Below are positions 7,158 to 15,130 of a stretch of 44,813 nt of DNA, one piece after another (position 1 is the first letter of the stretch; each line of letters begins with the position of its first letter). The notes below the pieces were generated by a model, which had not been told where the DNA came from, did no database searches, and worked only from the letters and a program-made list of their open reading frames with translations. Made by a program: the position numbers and the translations under genes. Location of the stretch: assembly GCA_018268335.1 (NCBI GenBank), contig JAFDWT010000028.1, positions 1-44,813 on the forward strand, in the 5' to 3' direction. This DNA comes from Armatimonadota bacterium. GTDB lineage: Bacteria; Armatimonadota; Fimbriimonadia; Fimbriimonadales; Fimbriimonadaceae.

Positions 7158-7835
7158 TCACGGGGTTTCTTGCTTTTCATTCAGGACCGCGTTGAGGTAC
7201 GAGGCGAGGTCTTTTGCCTTTGCCGTTTCCACCAGGGCGATGGTGCCGGTTTTGTTGACGGGGTCGAGATTGATGTAGAAACCGCCCATGTCGTACGCAG
7301 CGGAGGCTTTGTAGAGCGTCCAGGTCCCTGCAGGATCGGCGCGAAATCCAGCGACCGTGCCGCGAGCCGCATGCTCGAGAAGGAGCTCATATTGAAATTT
7401 TAGGGCCTCGATTGGCGCACCGATCTGACCTTCGTATGGGACATTGAACGTTCGGTAGATCGCCTTTACGAACTCCGGGCACAGCTTGAAGTCATGTTGA
7501 TACACCTTGCCCGTTAGGTAAGGGCCGTCTGTCGACATCGCGCTTGATAAGTCCATCGTGAACCTCTCTTTGGTGTTTCCTTTCGAGAATGTGCAGATGT
7601 ACTCTGTCGTCTTCCAACCAGACTCGGTCGAAACGGTTGCGGATTGGATGGAGAATCTGACTTCCTTGGCTCCGCTTGCCGGAATCTCTGGTTCGACTGT
7701 CTCTAGGGTGCTGGCAGTAGGAGACACGAGTTCTGGTGGTGGACCGCTACCCTGGACGACGTGTACGTCGGTCTGCTTCTCTGGGGCGCATCCGAAGAGC
7801 AAGAGAAACACGATCAGGCTCAAACCGCCGCGCAT
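7158..7835 (-). CDS. hypothetical lipoprotein
   Basis: A 225-residue protein with the signal peptide MRGGLSLIVFLLLFGC, lipobox LFGC and acylated Cys16. A Pro/Ser/Thr/Val-rich linker (about 20-55) leads to an alpha/beta domain with the stretches VRFSIQSATVS, KTTEYICTFSKGNTKERF and GFYINLDPVNKTGTIALVE. I recognise no family. The gene is bracketed on both sides by copies of the D+B intergenic repeat (6872-7149 and 7987-8085) in the same orientation. Likely membrane-anchored; function unknown. Confidence 0.7.
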   Translation of the reverse strand: MRGGLSLIVFLLLFGCAPEKQTDVHVVQGSGPPPELVSPTASTLETVEPEIPASGAKEVRFSIQSATVSTESGWKTTEYICTFSKGNTKERFTMDLSSAMSTDGPYLTGKVYQHDFKLCPEFVKAIYRTFNVPYEGQIGAPIEALKFQYELLLEHAARGTVAGFRADPAGTWTLYKASAAYDMGGFYINLDPVNKTGTIALVETAKAKDLASYLNAVLNEKQETP

Positions 7836-7986
7836 CGGAACATGTTACATCGTGATGCGCCGTTGTACGCGAACATGCGAGACCTTGGCATTGCGAACTG
7901 GGAGTTGGCCCTGGAAGATCCCCTCACCCCCCGGCCAGGGGCAAGCGGGGCCCGGAGACTTCGAGCTTCCCGAGCACGGAACCCGG

Positions 7987-8085
7987 GACTCCTCGAAGTC
8001 CTCTCCCCGGGGAGAGGTGTTTGCTTTGGTCACGATTGGTGATCGCAATGGTTGCACCAGTGGCACCCACCTGGAGGGTCGGGGC
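7987..8085 (+). repeat. composite intergenic repeat D+B, copy 2
   Basis: Same order as 6872-6967: GACTCCTCGAAGTCCTCTCC, hairpin CCTCTCC-CCGG-GGAGAGG (8000-8017), GTTTGCTTTGGTCACG, then part B with GGTGATCGCAATGGTTGC and CCAGTGGCACCCA. The hairpin loop and one arm of the B dyad differ from copy 1. It lies in the 292-bp gap between the lipoprotein gene and the gene at 8128. Confidence 0.75.
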
Positions 8086-8127
8086 AACCGACCCAGTTGA
8101 AGTCCCCAGCGCGGATTCACATTGGAT

Positions 8128-9081
8128 CTACATGCTGTTCAGCAGCGATCTCCACCTAGTGAATTGCTGCTTGGCCTCAATGAGGCTCTGTGCGCCTACT
8201 GCTGGCAGTACGATGTGCCTCAGTGATCCCTCAATTCGACAGAACCAATTGTTTTCCTCTGAATAGGAAAAGCTGTGCAATTGTCTAGAGAGAACTCCAG
8301 GGCTCCGTTTTCTCGTACCTAGGTGGATATCGATTACAGTTACAGGGCCTCCCTTCTGCTTCAGTTGATACAGCCAGGCGTATGTTCGATTCTCCAAGCC
8401 TATGATTGCTCCTGTGCTGGCCCAGTGCTTCCATTCATAAGTTTGTGAGAACGCTGGCAGCATGTATTGCGTGGAGTTCGGGCCTTTCCACTTGAAGGAG
8501 GTGATTCGGGCATAACCTACCTTATCTTGAACACTACGCCCCTTCCTCATTGTCGACAATAAGACTTCTACGAGTTGAGTTTGCTTTTCCGACTCAGATA
8601 GGGCTTGATACTCCTTTCTAGCTTGTCGCAGTTTGTCGAGGTGTGATCTTTCTTGCAGTAGTGGTCTAGCGTATTGGGCAAGTCGAATACCAAGCTCTCT
8701 CTTGAATGTGGTGTCGTGTACTCCACTCCACTGCTCAATTTCCTTCTTGTCTAGGTCAAAGTGAACGACATTGGGTTCTGCATTTCCGCGTTGAAGATGA
8801 TCACTACGGCAAGTATAGATTACTGGCTTACCTTGGCCCTCAGCTAGTCCTGCTTCAAAATATACAGAAGGTCGAGTAAACGTCAGGTCTGCAATCATCA
8901 TATCGCATCTCGATACTTGAGTTACGATTTTTTGGTTAAGCCATTCGCGAGTCTTCGTCTTGTCGATCCGATACGGCTTGCCGGATATATTCTCAATAGA
9001 CGGCTTTATGATGTTGTCATATAGCGCATCTGTTTCCGAGCGGCCAAAGGCCATTGCGACAAAGACGCTGATCCTTGGCAT
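8128..9081 (-). CDS. nucleoside 2-deoxyribosyltransferase/TIR-like domain protein
   Basis: A 317-residue soluble protein. Residues 1-90 match the deoxyribosyltransferase/TIR-like fold: strand VFVAMAF (6-12), helix YDNIIKPSIE, CDMMIADLT (59-67), then SVYFEAGLAEGQGKPVIY, where Glu76 aligns with the catalytic Glu of N-deoxyribosyltransferases and TIR NADases. Residues 130-170 are a charged helical, possibly coiled, linker. Residues 180-317 are an uncharacterised domain with many aromatics. The start is ATG 9079-9081, 4 nt after the nrdA stop, with AGGGGA directly upstream, so it is probably co-transcribed with nrdA. Base composition is visibly more A+T than both neighbours, suggesting transfer. 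It may cleave nucleosides or NAD, or be a defence effector or sensor; that is inference. Confidence 0.7.
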   Translation of the reverse strand: MPRISVFVAMAFGRSETDALYDNIIKPSIENISGKPYRIDKTKTREWLNQKIVTQVSRCDMMIADLTFTRPSVYFEAGLAEGQGKPVIYTCRSDHLQRGNAEPNVVHFDLDKKEIEQWSGVHDTTFKRELGIRLAQYARPLLQERSHLDKLRQARKEYQALSESEKQTQLVEVLLSTMRKGRSVQDKVGYARITSFKWKGPNSTQYMLPAFSQTYEWKHWASTGAIIGLENRTYAWLYQLKQKGGPVTVIDIHLGTRKRSPGVLSRQLHSFSYSEENNWFCRIEGSLRHIVLPAVGAQSLIEAKQQFTRWRSLLNSM

Positions 9082-9085
9082 TCCC

Positions 9086-12000
9086 CTACTGGCATGCCTC
9101 GCACTCTTCGCCGTTGCGCATGGCTTCTATGGAGCAGGCTAGCTTTTCAGCTTCACTGAAAACCCTCTTTGTCGGCGTTCCATCCAGGGTGAAGCTGTCT
9201 CGGGCTGACGCCAGAGCCTCGTTTTCGGAGGCGGCGAAGGCTACGGCGGCTAGGTCGGATTCGACGGCGTCGTTGACCATGGTGCTCTTTTGCTTTTGCA
9301 CCGCCACCGTGGCCTTTTCGATGTTCGAGGCGCCCAGGGAGCGGAGGTAGTACGTCGTCTTCAGGCCGGTGCGCCAGGCGAGGCGGTACATGTGGGACAG
9401 GGTCTTCATGTCGGGTTGGCCGATGAAGAGGTTGACGGACTGGGACTGGTCGATCCACTTTTGCCGGCGCGCAGCCGCTTCGATGATGAAGGTGTAGGGG
9501 ATGCCGAAGGCGGTGAGGTACTTCTGCTTGACGTCGTCGGGGATGCCCTCGACGTTGGCGAGCTCGCCGTCGAAGTACTTGATCTGGTCGATGATCTCCT
9601 TAGACCACAGCGACCGGCCCTTGAGCTCTTCGACCATGAACGGGTTGACGACCACGAAGTCGCCCGAGAGGTTCGACTTCACGAACATGTTCTTGTAGAC
9701 CGGCTCGATGCACGGGCTGGTGCCCATGATGTTGGCGATCGTCGCGGTGGGGGCGATGGCGAGGACGTTGCTGTTCCTCATGCCCTGGGTCTTGATCTTC
9801 TCGCGCAGGGGTTCCCAATCCATGCGGCCGCCGCGCGGGACTTCGACCGGCACACCGCGCTCGCGTTCGAGGATCTCGAGGGTGTCCTGGGGCAGCAGGC
9901 CGCGGTCCCACTTGGAGCCCTTGTAGCTCGAATAGGTGCCGCGCTCGGCAGCGAGGTCGGACGAGGCCTCGTAGGCAAAGAAGGCGATGGCCTCCATCAT
10001 CTCGTCGTTGAAATCGACGGCTTCGGGCGAGGCGAAGGCGACGCCCTTCTTGTAGAGGGCGTACTGCAGGCCCATGACGCCGAGGCCGACGGGGCGGTGG
10101 CGGGTGTTGCTGGTCTTGGCCGCTTCGGTGGGATAGAAGTTGATGTCGATGACGTTGTCGAGCGCCCGCACGGCGACGCGCACGGTCTCGCGTAGCTTGA
10201 CCAAATCCAGTGAGCCGTCAGCCTTGAGGTGGTTGTCGATGACGATGCTGCCCAGGTTGCAGACGGCGGTCTCCTCGGCGCTGGTGTTGAGGGTGATCTC
10301 GGTGCAGAGGTTGCTGCTGTGCACGACGCCGACGTGGTCTTGGGGCGAGCGCAGGTTGCACGGGTCCTTGAAGGTGATCCAGGGGTGGCCGGTCTCGAAG
10401 AGCATCTTGAGCATGGCCTTCCAGAGCTCGAGGGCTTCGATCTTGCGGCCCCAGACCTCGCCGGTCTCGACCTTGGCTTCGTATTCGAGATACTTCTCCT
10501 CGAAAGCTTTGCCGTAGAGGTCGTGCAGCTCGGGGGTGTCGCAACTGCGAAACAGCGTCCAGTGCTCGCGGGCCTCCATGCGCTTCATGAACAGGTCGGG
10601 GATCCAGTTGGCCGTGTTCATGTCGTGGGTGCGGCGGCGTTCGTCGCCGGTGTTGCGCCGCAGCTCGAGGAAGTCGAAGATGTCGTTGTGCCAGCTTTCC
10701 AGGTAGGCGCAGCCGGAGCCGGCCCGCTTGCCGCCCTGGTTGACGGCGACGAGCTGGTCGTTGTGCATCTTGAGGAACGGGATGACGCCCTGGCTCTCGC
10801 CGTTGGTGCCTTGGATATAGCCGCCGGTGCCGCGGACGCTGGTCCACGAGCCGCCCAGGCCGCCGGCCCACTTGCTGAGGAAGGCGTTCTCGGCAATGCC
10901 GCGCAGCATGATGCTCTCGATGCTGTCATCGACCTTGTAGAGGTAGCACGAGGAGAGCTGCGAGCGCTTGGTGCCGGAATTGAAGAGGGTCGGCGTGGAG
11001 GAGCAGAACCGGCGCGACTTGTACATGTTGTACAGCTCGATGGCCTTCTCTTCTTTGTTGGATTCGTTTTTGAAAAGCCCCATGCTGACGCGGAGCCAGA
11101 ACATCTGGGGCGTCTCGAGCCTTCTCGGGGTTTTGGAGTTGGTCTTGTCGGTGATCAGGTAGCGGTCGTAGAGCGTTTGGATGCCGAGGAAGTCGAAGTC
11201 GAGGTCGGCGGTGGGGTCCAGGGCAGCGGCGAGCTTGTCGACGTCGTAGTCCAGGATGTCCTCGCTGAGGCGGCCGATCTGGACGCCGCGCCGCAGGTAG
11301 GGCGCGAAGGCGCGGCGGTGGGCGTCCTTGAGGCGGTCGACGCCGTCGCGGACGATGTTCCAGTCCAAGCTCTCTTCGTAGATATAGGTGAGCAGGATGC
11401 GGCCGGCGAAGTAGGCGAAGTCGGCGTCGCGCTCCATCAGGCTCTTGGCGTTGAGCACGATGAGCTTGCGCAGGTCTTGGACAGGGATGTCTTGGCTGAC
11501 TGACCTTCTGAGTTCGACTTCAATCTTCTCGGCGCTGAGGCTAAGGTTGAGGCCGATCATGGCGTATTGGATGCGGCGGCGGAGGTCTTCGCCGTCCCAG
11601 AATTCGTTGGTGCCGTCTTCGGTGACGACGCTGATGAGGGCGAACTGGTCGTCGCCCTTGGTCGGGCTGGCCAGCTCTTGGGCGCGCATCATGGCGCGCT
11701 GGGCGCGGTAGACGATGTAGGCCTCGGCGACCTTGAAGTGGCCGCCGCGCATGAGTTCCTCTTGGACGAGGTCTTGGACGGTCTCGATGTTGACGTAGCT
11801 CTGGCCGATGGTCAGCACGCGGTCGCCGACGGCTTGGGCGACATGGACGGCCGGCTCGCTGTTGATGCCTTGGGCGAGGAAGGCTTTGCGGACGGCGATC
11901 TCGACCTTGTCGGTGCTCCAGGGCACGACCATGCCATTGCGGCGGATGAGCTTGACTTCGGTCGCGGCTTCCTTGGTGTTGGGGATGTTGGCGCGCTGGG

Positions 12001-12397
12001 TGACGAGCGACTTGGCGACGTCGAATGCGCCGGCCTCGACGAGGAGGGCCTCGATGAGGACGCTGAGGTCGTATTCGCTGATCTTGACGGTGTCTCCGCT
12101 GAGGCCGGCGAGCTTGGCGACGACCTGTTCGGCAATGCTCTGGGCGAAGGCGCGGTTGGTGGGGGTATCGACCTCTTTGTCGCCGCGCACCAGGCTGACG
12201 GCGGCCATAGCGTCGGCGACGATGTCGCCGACCTCGGCGACTTGGAAGTCGCGTTCGGTTTCGGGGCCGGTGATGCGGACGGCCCGGTCCATGGTCAGTT
12301 GTCGTGCGATCTCGTCGCCCCAGCGCGGGGTGGTGCGCTCGCCGGCTGTCAGGAGCGCTGCGCGCTTCAACTCAAGGTCATGCTGTGTGCTGCTCAT
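9086..12397 (-). CDS. nrdA: ribonucleoside-diphosphate reductase large (alpha) subunit with three ATP-cone-like domains
   Basis: Reduces ribonucleoside diphosphates to deoxyribonucleotides. 1103 residues from ATG 12395-12397; a TTG two codons upstream is less likely. Three ATP-cone-like regulatory segments occupy roughly residues 40-135, 150-242 (VKLIRRNGMVVPWSTDKVEI) and 255-345. The catalytic barrel follows with SSCYLY (Cys484), NLCTEI (thiyl Cys698, Glu700), AVCNLGS (Cys713), the TTYYLRSLG radical-transfer pair (Tyr1016-Tyr1017) and a C-terminal CEAC redox pair (Cys1099, Cys1102). These are class I features, requiring a small subunit NrdB that is not in the window. The first cone looks degenerate. 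A promoter lies at 12687-12716, with a leader of about 280 nt. The gene at 8128 follows at 4 nt. Confidence 0.93.
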   Translation of the reverse strand: MSSTQHDLELKRAALLTAGERTTPRWGDEIARQLTMDRAVRITGPETERDFQVAEVGDIVADAMAAVSLVRGDKEVDTPTNRAFAQSIAEQVVAKLAGLSGDTVKISEYDLSVLIEALLVEAGAFDVAKSLVTQRANIPNTKEAATEVKLIRRNGMVVPWSTDKVEIAVRKAFLAQGINSEPAVHVAQAVGDRVLTIGQSYVNIETVQDLVQEELMRGGHFKVAEAYIVYRAQRAMMRAQELASPTKGDDQFALISVVTEDGTNEFWDGEDLRRRIQYAMIGLNLSLSAEKIEVELRRSVSQDIPVQDLRKLIVLNAKSLMERDADFAYFAGRILLTYIYEESLDWNIVRDGVDRLKDAHRRAFAPYLRRGVQIGRLSEDILDYDVDKLAAALDPTADLDFDFLGIQTLYDRYLITDKTNSKTPRRLETPQMFWLRVSMGLFKNESNKEEKAIELYNMYKSRRFCSSTPTLFNSGTKRSQLSSCYLYKVDDSIESIMLRGIAENAFLSKWAGGLGGSWTSVRGTGGYIQGTNGESQGVIPFLKMHNDQLVAVNQGGKRAGSGCAYLESWHNDIFDFLELRRNTGDERRRTHDMNTANWIPDLFMKRMEAREHWTLFRSCDTPELHDLYGKAFEEKYLEYEAKVETGEVWGRKIEALELWKAMLKMLFETGHPWITFKDPCNLRSPQDHVGVVHSSNLCTEITLNTSAEETAVCNLGSIVIDNHLKADGSLDLVKLRETVRVAVRALDNVIDINFYPTEAAKTSNTRHRPVGLGVMGLQYALYKKGVAFASPEAVDFNDEMMEAIAFFAYEASSDLAAERGTYSSYKGSKWDRGLLPQDTLEILERERGVPVEVPRGGRMDWEPLREKIKTQGMRNSNVLAIAPTATIANIMGTSPCIEPVYKNMFVKSNLSGDFVVVNPFMVEELKGRSLWSKEIIDQIKYFDGELANVEGIPDDVKQKYLTAFGIPYTFIIEAAARRQKWIDQSQSVNLFIGQPDMKTLSHMYRLAWRTGLKTTYYLRSLGASNIEKATVAVQKQKSTMVNDAVESDLAAVAFAASENEALASARDSFTLDGTPTKRVFSEAEKLACSIEAMRNGEECEACQ

Positions 12398-12403
12398 CTT
12401 CAA

Positions 12404-12686
12404 ATTCCGTCCTTGGCCCTCGTGTTTGGCGGGTGGCTTTGGGGGACGCCGTGGCCCGCCTTGCCCTGTGGGGAAAAGCCGGGCGCCAGGTCGGCGCCGC
12501 CCTCGCCACCTCGACCGTCATTGGTCAGGTGAGTGGCCCGGCAACTCTCCCAGGAGCCGCGCCATCTTGTGTTCGAGACGACGAGAATACACAAGATGAT
12601 GCGGTTGGCCGCGATTTTCTTTTTCCACTTGTTCTACGCCGCGTGGGGGTAACTCGCACCACTCACGCGGCCTTGCCAACGGAAAG
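12404..12686 (-). promoter_or_regulatory. long 5' leader of nrdA with 10-bp stem
   Basis: The nrdA promoter sits almost 300 nt from the start codon. Within the leader a perfect 10-bp stem (12563-12572 with 12589-12598, CATCTTGTGT/ACACAAGATG) encloses a 16-nt loop that can itself pair a few bases. I see no match to the cobalamin B12 box. The rest of the leader is GC-rich without a recognised element. No gene other than a weak short frame is visible in this stretch. Confidence 0.45.
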
Positions 12687-12716
12687 AGTATAAGACAGAT
12701 GTCTACTATAGGTCAA
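12687..12716 (-). promoter_or_regulatory. promoter of nrdA with operator-like dyad in the spacer
   Basis: Minus strand: -35 TTGACC (12711-12716), 18-nt spacer, -10 TATACT (12687-12692). The spacer contains AGACA-TC-TGTCT, a 5+5 bp inverted repeat at 12693-12704, well placed for a repressor that blocks polymerase. The sequence is not an evident NrdR box. Confidence 0.65.
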
Positions 12717-12720
12717 GTCG

Positions 12721-14331
12721 TCAGGAGCCAGGTTGCGGCGGCAGATTCTTGTCCACCCGCGGCCTCTTGGCTGTGTCGGCGAGGGCGAAGCCAGTCGCGT
12801 AAATCGTGCGCGAGACCTCGGTCAACTGCGCGAAGTCGATTTTGGCGACTTCGTCGCTGGGCATGTGGTAGTCGGTGTGGTTACCGGTCGTGTAGAAGAT
12901 GACCGGAATGCCCTTGCGGGCGTAAGAGTAGTGGTCGGACCGGTAGAAGATCTTCTCGGGGTCTTTGGGGTCGTCGAACCGGTAGTCGAACTTCATGTTC
13001 AGGAAGCGGCGGTTGACGTCTTCACTGAGTTTCTGCAAGTCGCTGGACATCATGGTCGCGCCCACGAGGAAGACTGAGTGGGGTTCTGAGACGACCCTCT
13101 TCGCCTTGGTGTCTGCTGGGGTGAGGGACCGGCCGATCATGTCGGCGTTGAGTTGGGCGACGACCTTGCCCAGGTCGAGGGTCGGATGCTCGGTGAAGTG
13201 CCACGAGCCCCACATGCCTTCCTCTTCGCCGACGTGCCAGACGAAGAGGCACGACCGTTTGGGCCGCTTGCCGGTGAGCATGGCGTGGGCGATCTCCAGC
13301 ATCGCGACGACGCCGGAGCCGTCGTCGTCGGCGCCGTTGAAGATGCGGTCGCTGTCGCCAGTGTAGGACTTGCCGATGTGGTCGAGGTGGGCGCCGAAGG
13401 CGACGTACTCGTCCTTGAGCTTGGGATCGGAGCCGGGGACGACGGCGACGACATTGTAGCCGGGCCGCTCGACGCGGTCGAGCACGGCTTTGACTTTCAA
13501 AATCTTGTCTTTCCGAAAGGCAAACCCGGTTTCGGGGGCTTCGCGCCCTGATCCGGCCTGCGCGCCGGTGACGGTCTCACCCTCAAACAGCTTGTCGGCC
13601 ACGGGTGGACCGACAAATACATTGGCAAGGGCTGCGCCAGGTGCGAGTTCGGGGTCAGACGCACGCTCGAAGTCTCCTGCTTGGACAGCCTTTTCGGGAT
13701 CCCAGTAGCGCATGTCAAACGGGCTGCTGACCGTCACAATGGCGACCGCCCCTTGCTGCTTGGCGGCCAGCGCCGGCCAGGCGTAGTCTTCTCCTTCCTT
13801 GCCCTCCAAGTCGGCGAAACTGCATCCCTTTGGCATGCCGCTGGCTATGACGACGACCTTTCCCTTGACGTCCAGGCCTTGGTAGGGATCGACCTTTTTG
13901 TTCTTGATGACCCAACCATGGCCAGCGTAGACGGCTCCGGCTTCGACGTCACAGGAGAAGTTGGTCGACATGAGGCCGGTGCCGAACCGGAAGCTGGAGC
14001 CACCGAAGGACACCGCGCTCTTGAGCATGTTGATCCTCAATTGGTAGAGGGGAAGCGCTTGGTAGAAGGTGCCGTTCTCACCGGCTGGCTTGGCCCCCCA
14101 CTGGCGGAGCATCGACACGATGTACATACCGGCGATGTCCAGGCCGTCGGAGGGAGTCTTGCGTCCCTGCAAGAGGTCGCTGGCGACGAACTCGAGGTGG
14201 GTCTTCAGCCGGGCGGGAGTGATGGCGCTGGAGTTGGCGAAGGTCTTGGGGCCTTCCGACGCGGGGCAGACAAAGGCTGCACAAGCAAGAAGTGCGGTGA
14301 AGGTACTGCGGCGAGAAGCGAATTGATACAT
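12721..14331 (-). CDS. exported M28-family zinc metallopeptidase with PA-like insert
   Basis: A 536-residue secreted or periplasmic aminopeptidase-type enzyme. The N-terminal signal peptide covers about residues 1-24. A PA-like region at 130-260 contains AGAVYAGHGWVI and GKVVVIASGMP. The M28 catalytic core carries all expected zinc ligands: His315 (GAHLDH), Asp335 (NGADDDGSG), Glu370 in the GEEEG motif, Asp397 (LNADMIG) and His489 (TDYHMPSDE). The ATG at 14329-14331 lies inside a palindromic operator and has no obvious Shine-Dalgarno. It is divergent from an XRE-cupin regulator, which probably controls it. Substrate is likely oligopeptide N-termini, by family. Confidence 0.9.
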   Translation of the reverse strand: MYQFASRRSTFTALLACAAFVCPASEGPKTFANSSAITPARLKTHLEFVASDLLQGRKTPSDGLDIAGMYIVSMLRQWGAKPAGENGTFYQALPLYQLRINMLKSAVSFGGSSFRFGTGLMSTNFSCDVEAGAVYAGHGWVIKNKKVDPYQGLDVKGKVVVIASGMPKGCSFADLEGKEGEDYAWPALAAKQQGAVAIVTVSSPFDMRYWDPEKAVQAGDFERASDPELAPGAALANVFVGPPVADKLFEGETVTGAQAGSGREAPETGFAFRKDKILKVKAVLDRVERPGYNVVAVVPGSDPKLKDEYVAFGAHLDHIGKSYTGDSDRIFNGADDDGSGVVAMLEIAHAMLTGKRPKRSCLFVWHVGEEEGMWGSWHFTEHPTLDLGKVVAQLNADMIGRSLTPADTKAKRVVSEPHSVFLVGATMMSSDLQKLSEDVNRRFLNMKFDYRFDDPKDPEKIFYRSDHYSYARKGIPVIFYTTGNHTDYHMPSDEVAKIDFAQLTEVSRTIYATGFALADTAKRPRVDKNLPPQPGS

Positions 14332-14351
14332 ACAGTATGAAAAAGCATACT
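14323..14351 (+). promoter_or_regulatory. promoter of the XRE-cupin regulator
   Basis: -35 TTGATA (14323-14328), 17-nt spacer, -10 CATACT (14346-14351) facing the regulator gene. The spacer and -10 overlap the palindrome at 14329-14356, so binding there would block transcription. Confidence 0.5.
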
Positions 14352-14356
14352 GTATG
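14329..14356. promoter_or_regulatory. double palindromic operator between peptidase and regulator genes
   Basis: Two 11-bp arms, CATACAGTATG (14329-14339) and CATACTGTATG (14346-14356), are exact inverted repeats separated by AAAAAG. Each arm is itself a near-perfect CATAC-W-GTATG dyad, giving two half-operators 17 bp apart centre to centre. It covers the peptidase start codon and the regulator promoter. A further dyad GGTGA-TTG-TCACC lies at 14363-14375. Confidence 0.8.
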
Positions 14357-14413
14357 CTATATGGTGATTGTCACCGTGATTTTTGGGATTCCGACCTGCG
14401 GTAGGATGCTGCC

Positions 14414-15046
14414 GTGACGACGGGAGACTTGGCGGGCCAGGAAGCCGAAGTGGCTGCCTTGCTGGCGTCGGTGCCCGCGGGCACGGTCGCCGAGCGGCTC
14501 CGGCGTGCCCGGCTGCGACAGGGGCTGTCGGTGAGAAAACTGGCTAGCGCGGCCCGGGTCGACAAAGGCTCGGTGGTGCGGCTGGAGGCTGGCGAGTCGG
14601 TCCGGCCCCTGACGGTGCTCAAGGTGTGCCAAGCCATGGGTATCCATGTGGCGGCCCTGACGAAGGCGGCCGACCAGGGCGCGGTCGTCCGAGTGCACCG
14701 TGCCGAGGCTGGTGAGTGGCATGGTCTGGCCGACCTAGGAGGCGGGCCAGTGACGGGGGCGACGGCTCTGACCAAGATCCTCGACAGCCGTCTGGACGGC
14801 GGTTCGATCATGTCCAACATCGTTGTCGTCACTGCGCCGACCGAAGGTCAGGCAGTGGCGGGCGAGGAGTTCGTCTATGTCCTGAGCGGCGTGCTGCTAC
14901 TGACTGTTGGCGGGCAGGAATATGAGCTCGCCGTCGGTGACAGTGCGTGCTTTTGGAGTTCGGAACGGCACTGTTATGCTCCGGATGCGGGTTCGGCTGG
15001 ACCTGTACAGTTTCTTTGTGTGACGACCCACGGGCGGAACCGATAG
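14414..15046 (+). CDS. XRE-family transcriptional regulator with C-terminal cupin domain
   Basis: A 210-residue DNA-binding regulator. Residues about 24-80 form a helix-turn-helix of the XRE type (LRRARLRQGLSVRKLASAA then VDKGSVVRLEAGES). Residues about 120-205 are a small cupin beta-barrel (GEEFVYVLSGVLLLTVGGQEYELAVGDSACFWSSERHCY), expected to bind a small ligand. The start is GTG 14414-14416, preceded at 7 nt by AGGA. It is divergent from the M28 peptidase across the palindrome at 14329-14356, so it probably represses itself and the peptidase until its ligand binds. The ligand cannot be read from sequence; peptide or amino-acid sensing would fit the neighbour but is inference. Confidence 0.88.
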   Translation: MTTGDLAGQEAEVAALLASVPAGTVAERLRRARLRQGLSVRKLASAARVDKGSVVRLEAGESVRPLTVLKVCQAMGIHVAALTKAADQGAVVRVHRAEAGEWHGLADLGGGPVTGATALTKILDSRLDGGSIMSNIVVVTAPTEGQAVAGEEFVYVLSGVLLLTVGGQEYELAVGDSACFWSSERHCYAPDAGSAGPVQFLCVTTHGRNR

Positions 15047-15066
15047 GTTTCCGGCAAGTCCCCGGA

Positions 15067-15117
15067 ACCCTCACCCCCAACCCCCTCTCCCTCGGAAGGG
15101 CGAGGGGGCTTTCGGAG
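15067..15117. repeat. intergenic repeat C, copy 1 (GC hairpin between convergent genes)
   Basis: Block ACCCTCACCCCCAACCCCCT followed by a hairpin CCCCCTC-T-CCCT, loop CGGA, AGGG-C-GAGGGGG (15081-15108). It sits between the regulator stop (15046) and the stop of the convergent beta-helix gene (15131), where it may act as a bidirectional terminator. The same block recurs at 17223-17272. Confidence 0.7.
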
Positions 15118-15130
15118 ACTTGGCCCTTTC

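Noticed and set aside
9290-12599. Several long plus-strand frames opposite nrdA
   Set aside because: Composition is Val/Gly/Asp/Leu-rich antisense noise; the minus strand encodes the full reductase.
12404-12686. Cobalamin riboswitch or uORF in the nrdA leader
   Set aside because: GCCACT is present but there is no B12 box or P-stem set. The 64-codon frame ending at 12400 has no homology and covers the hairpin.
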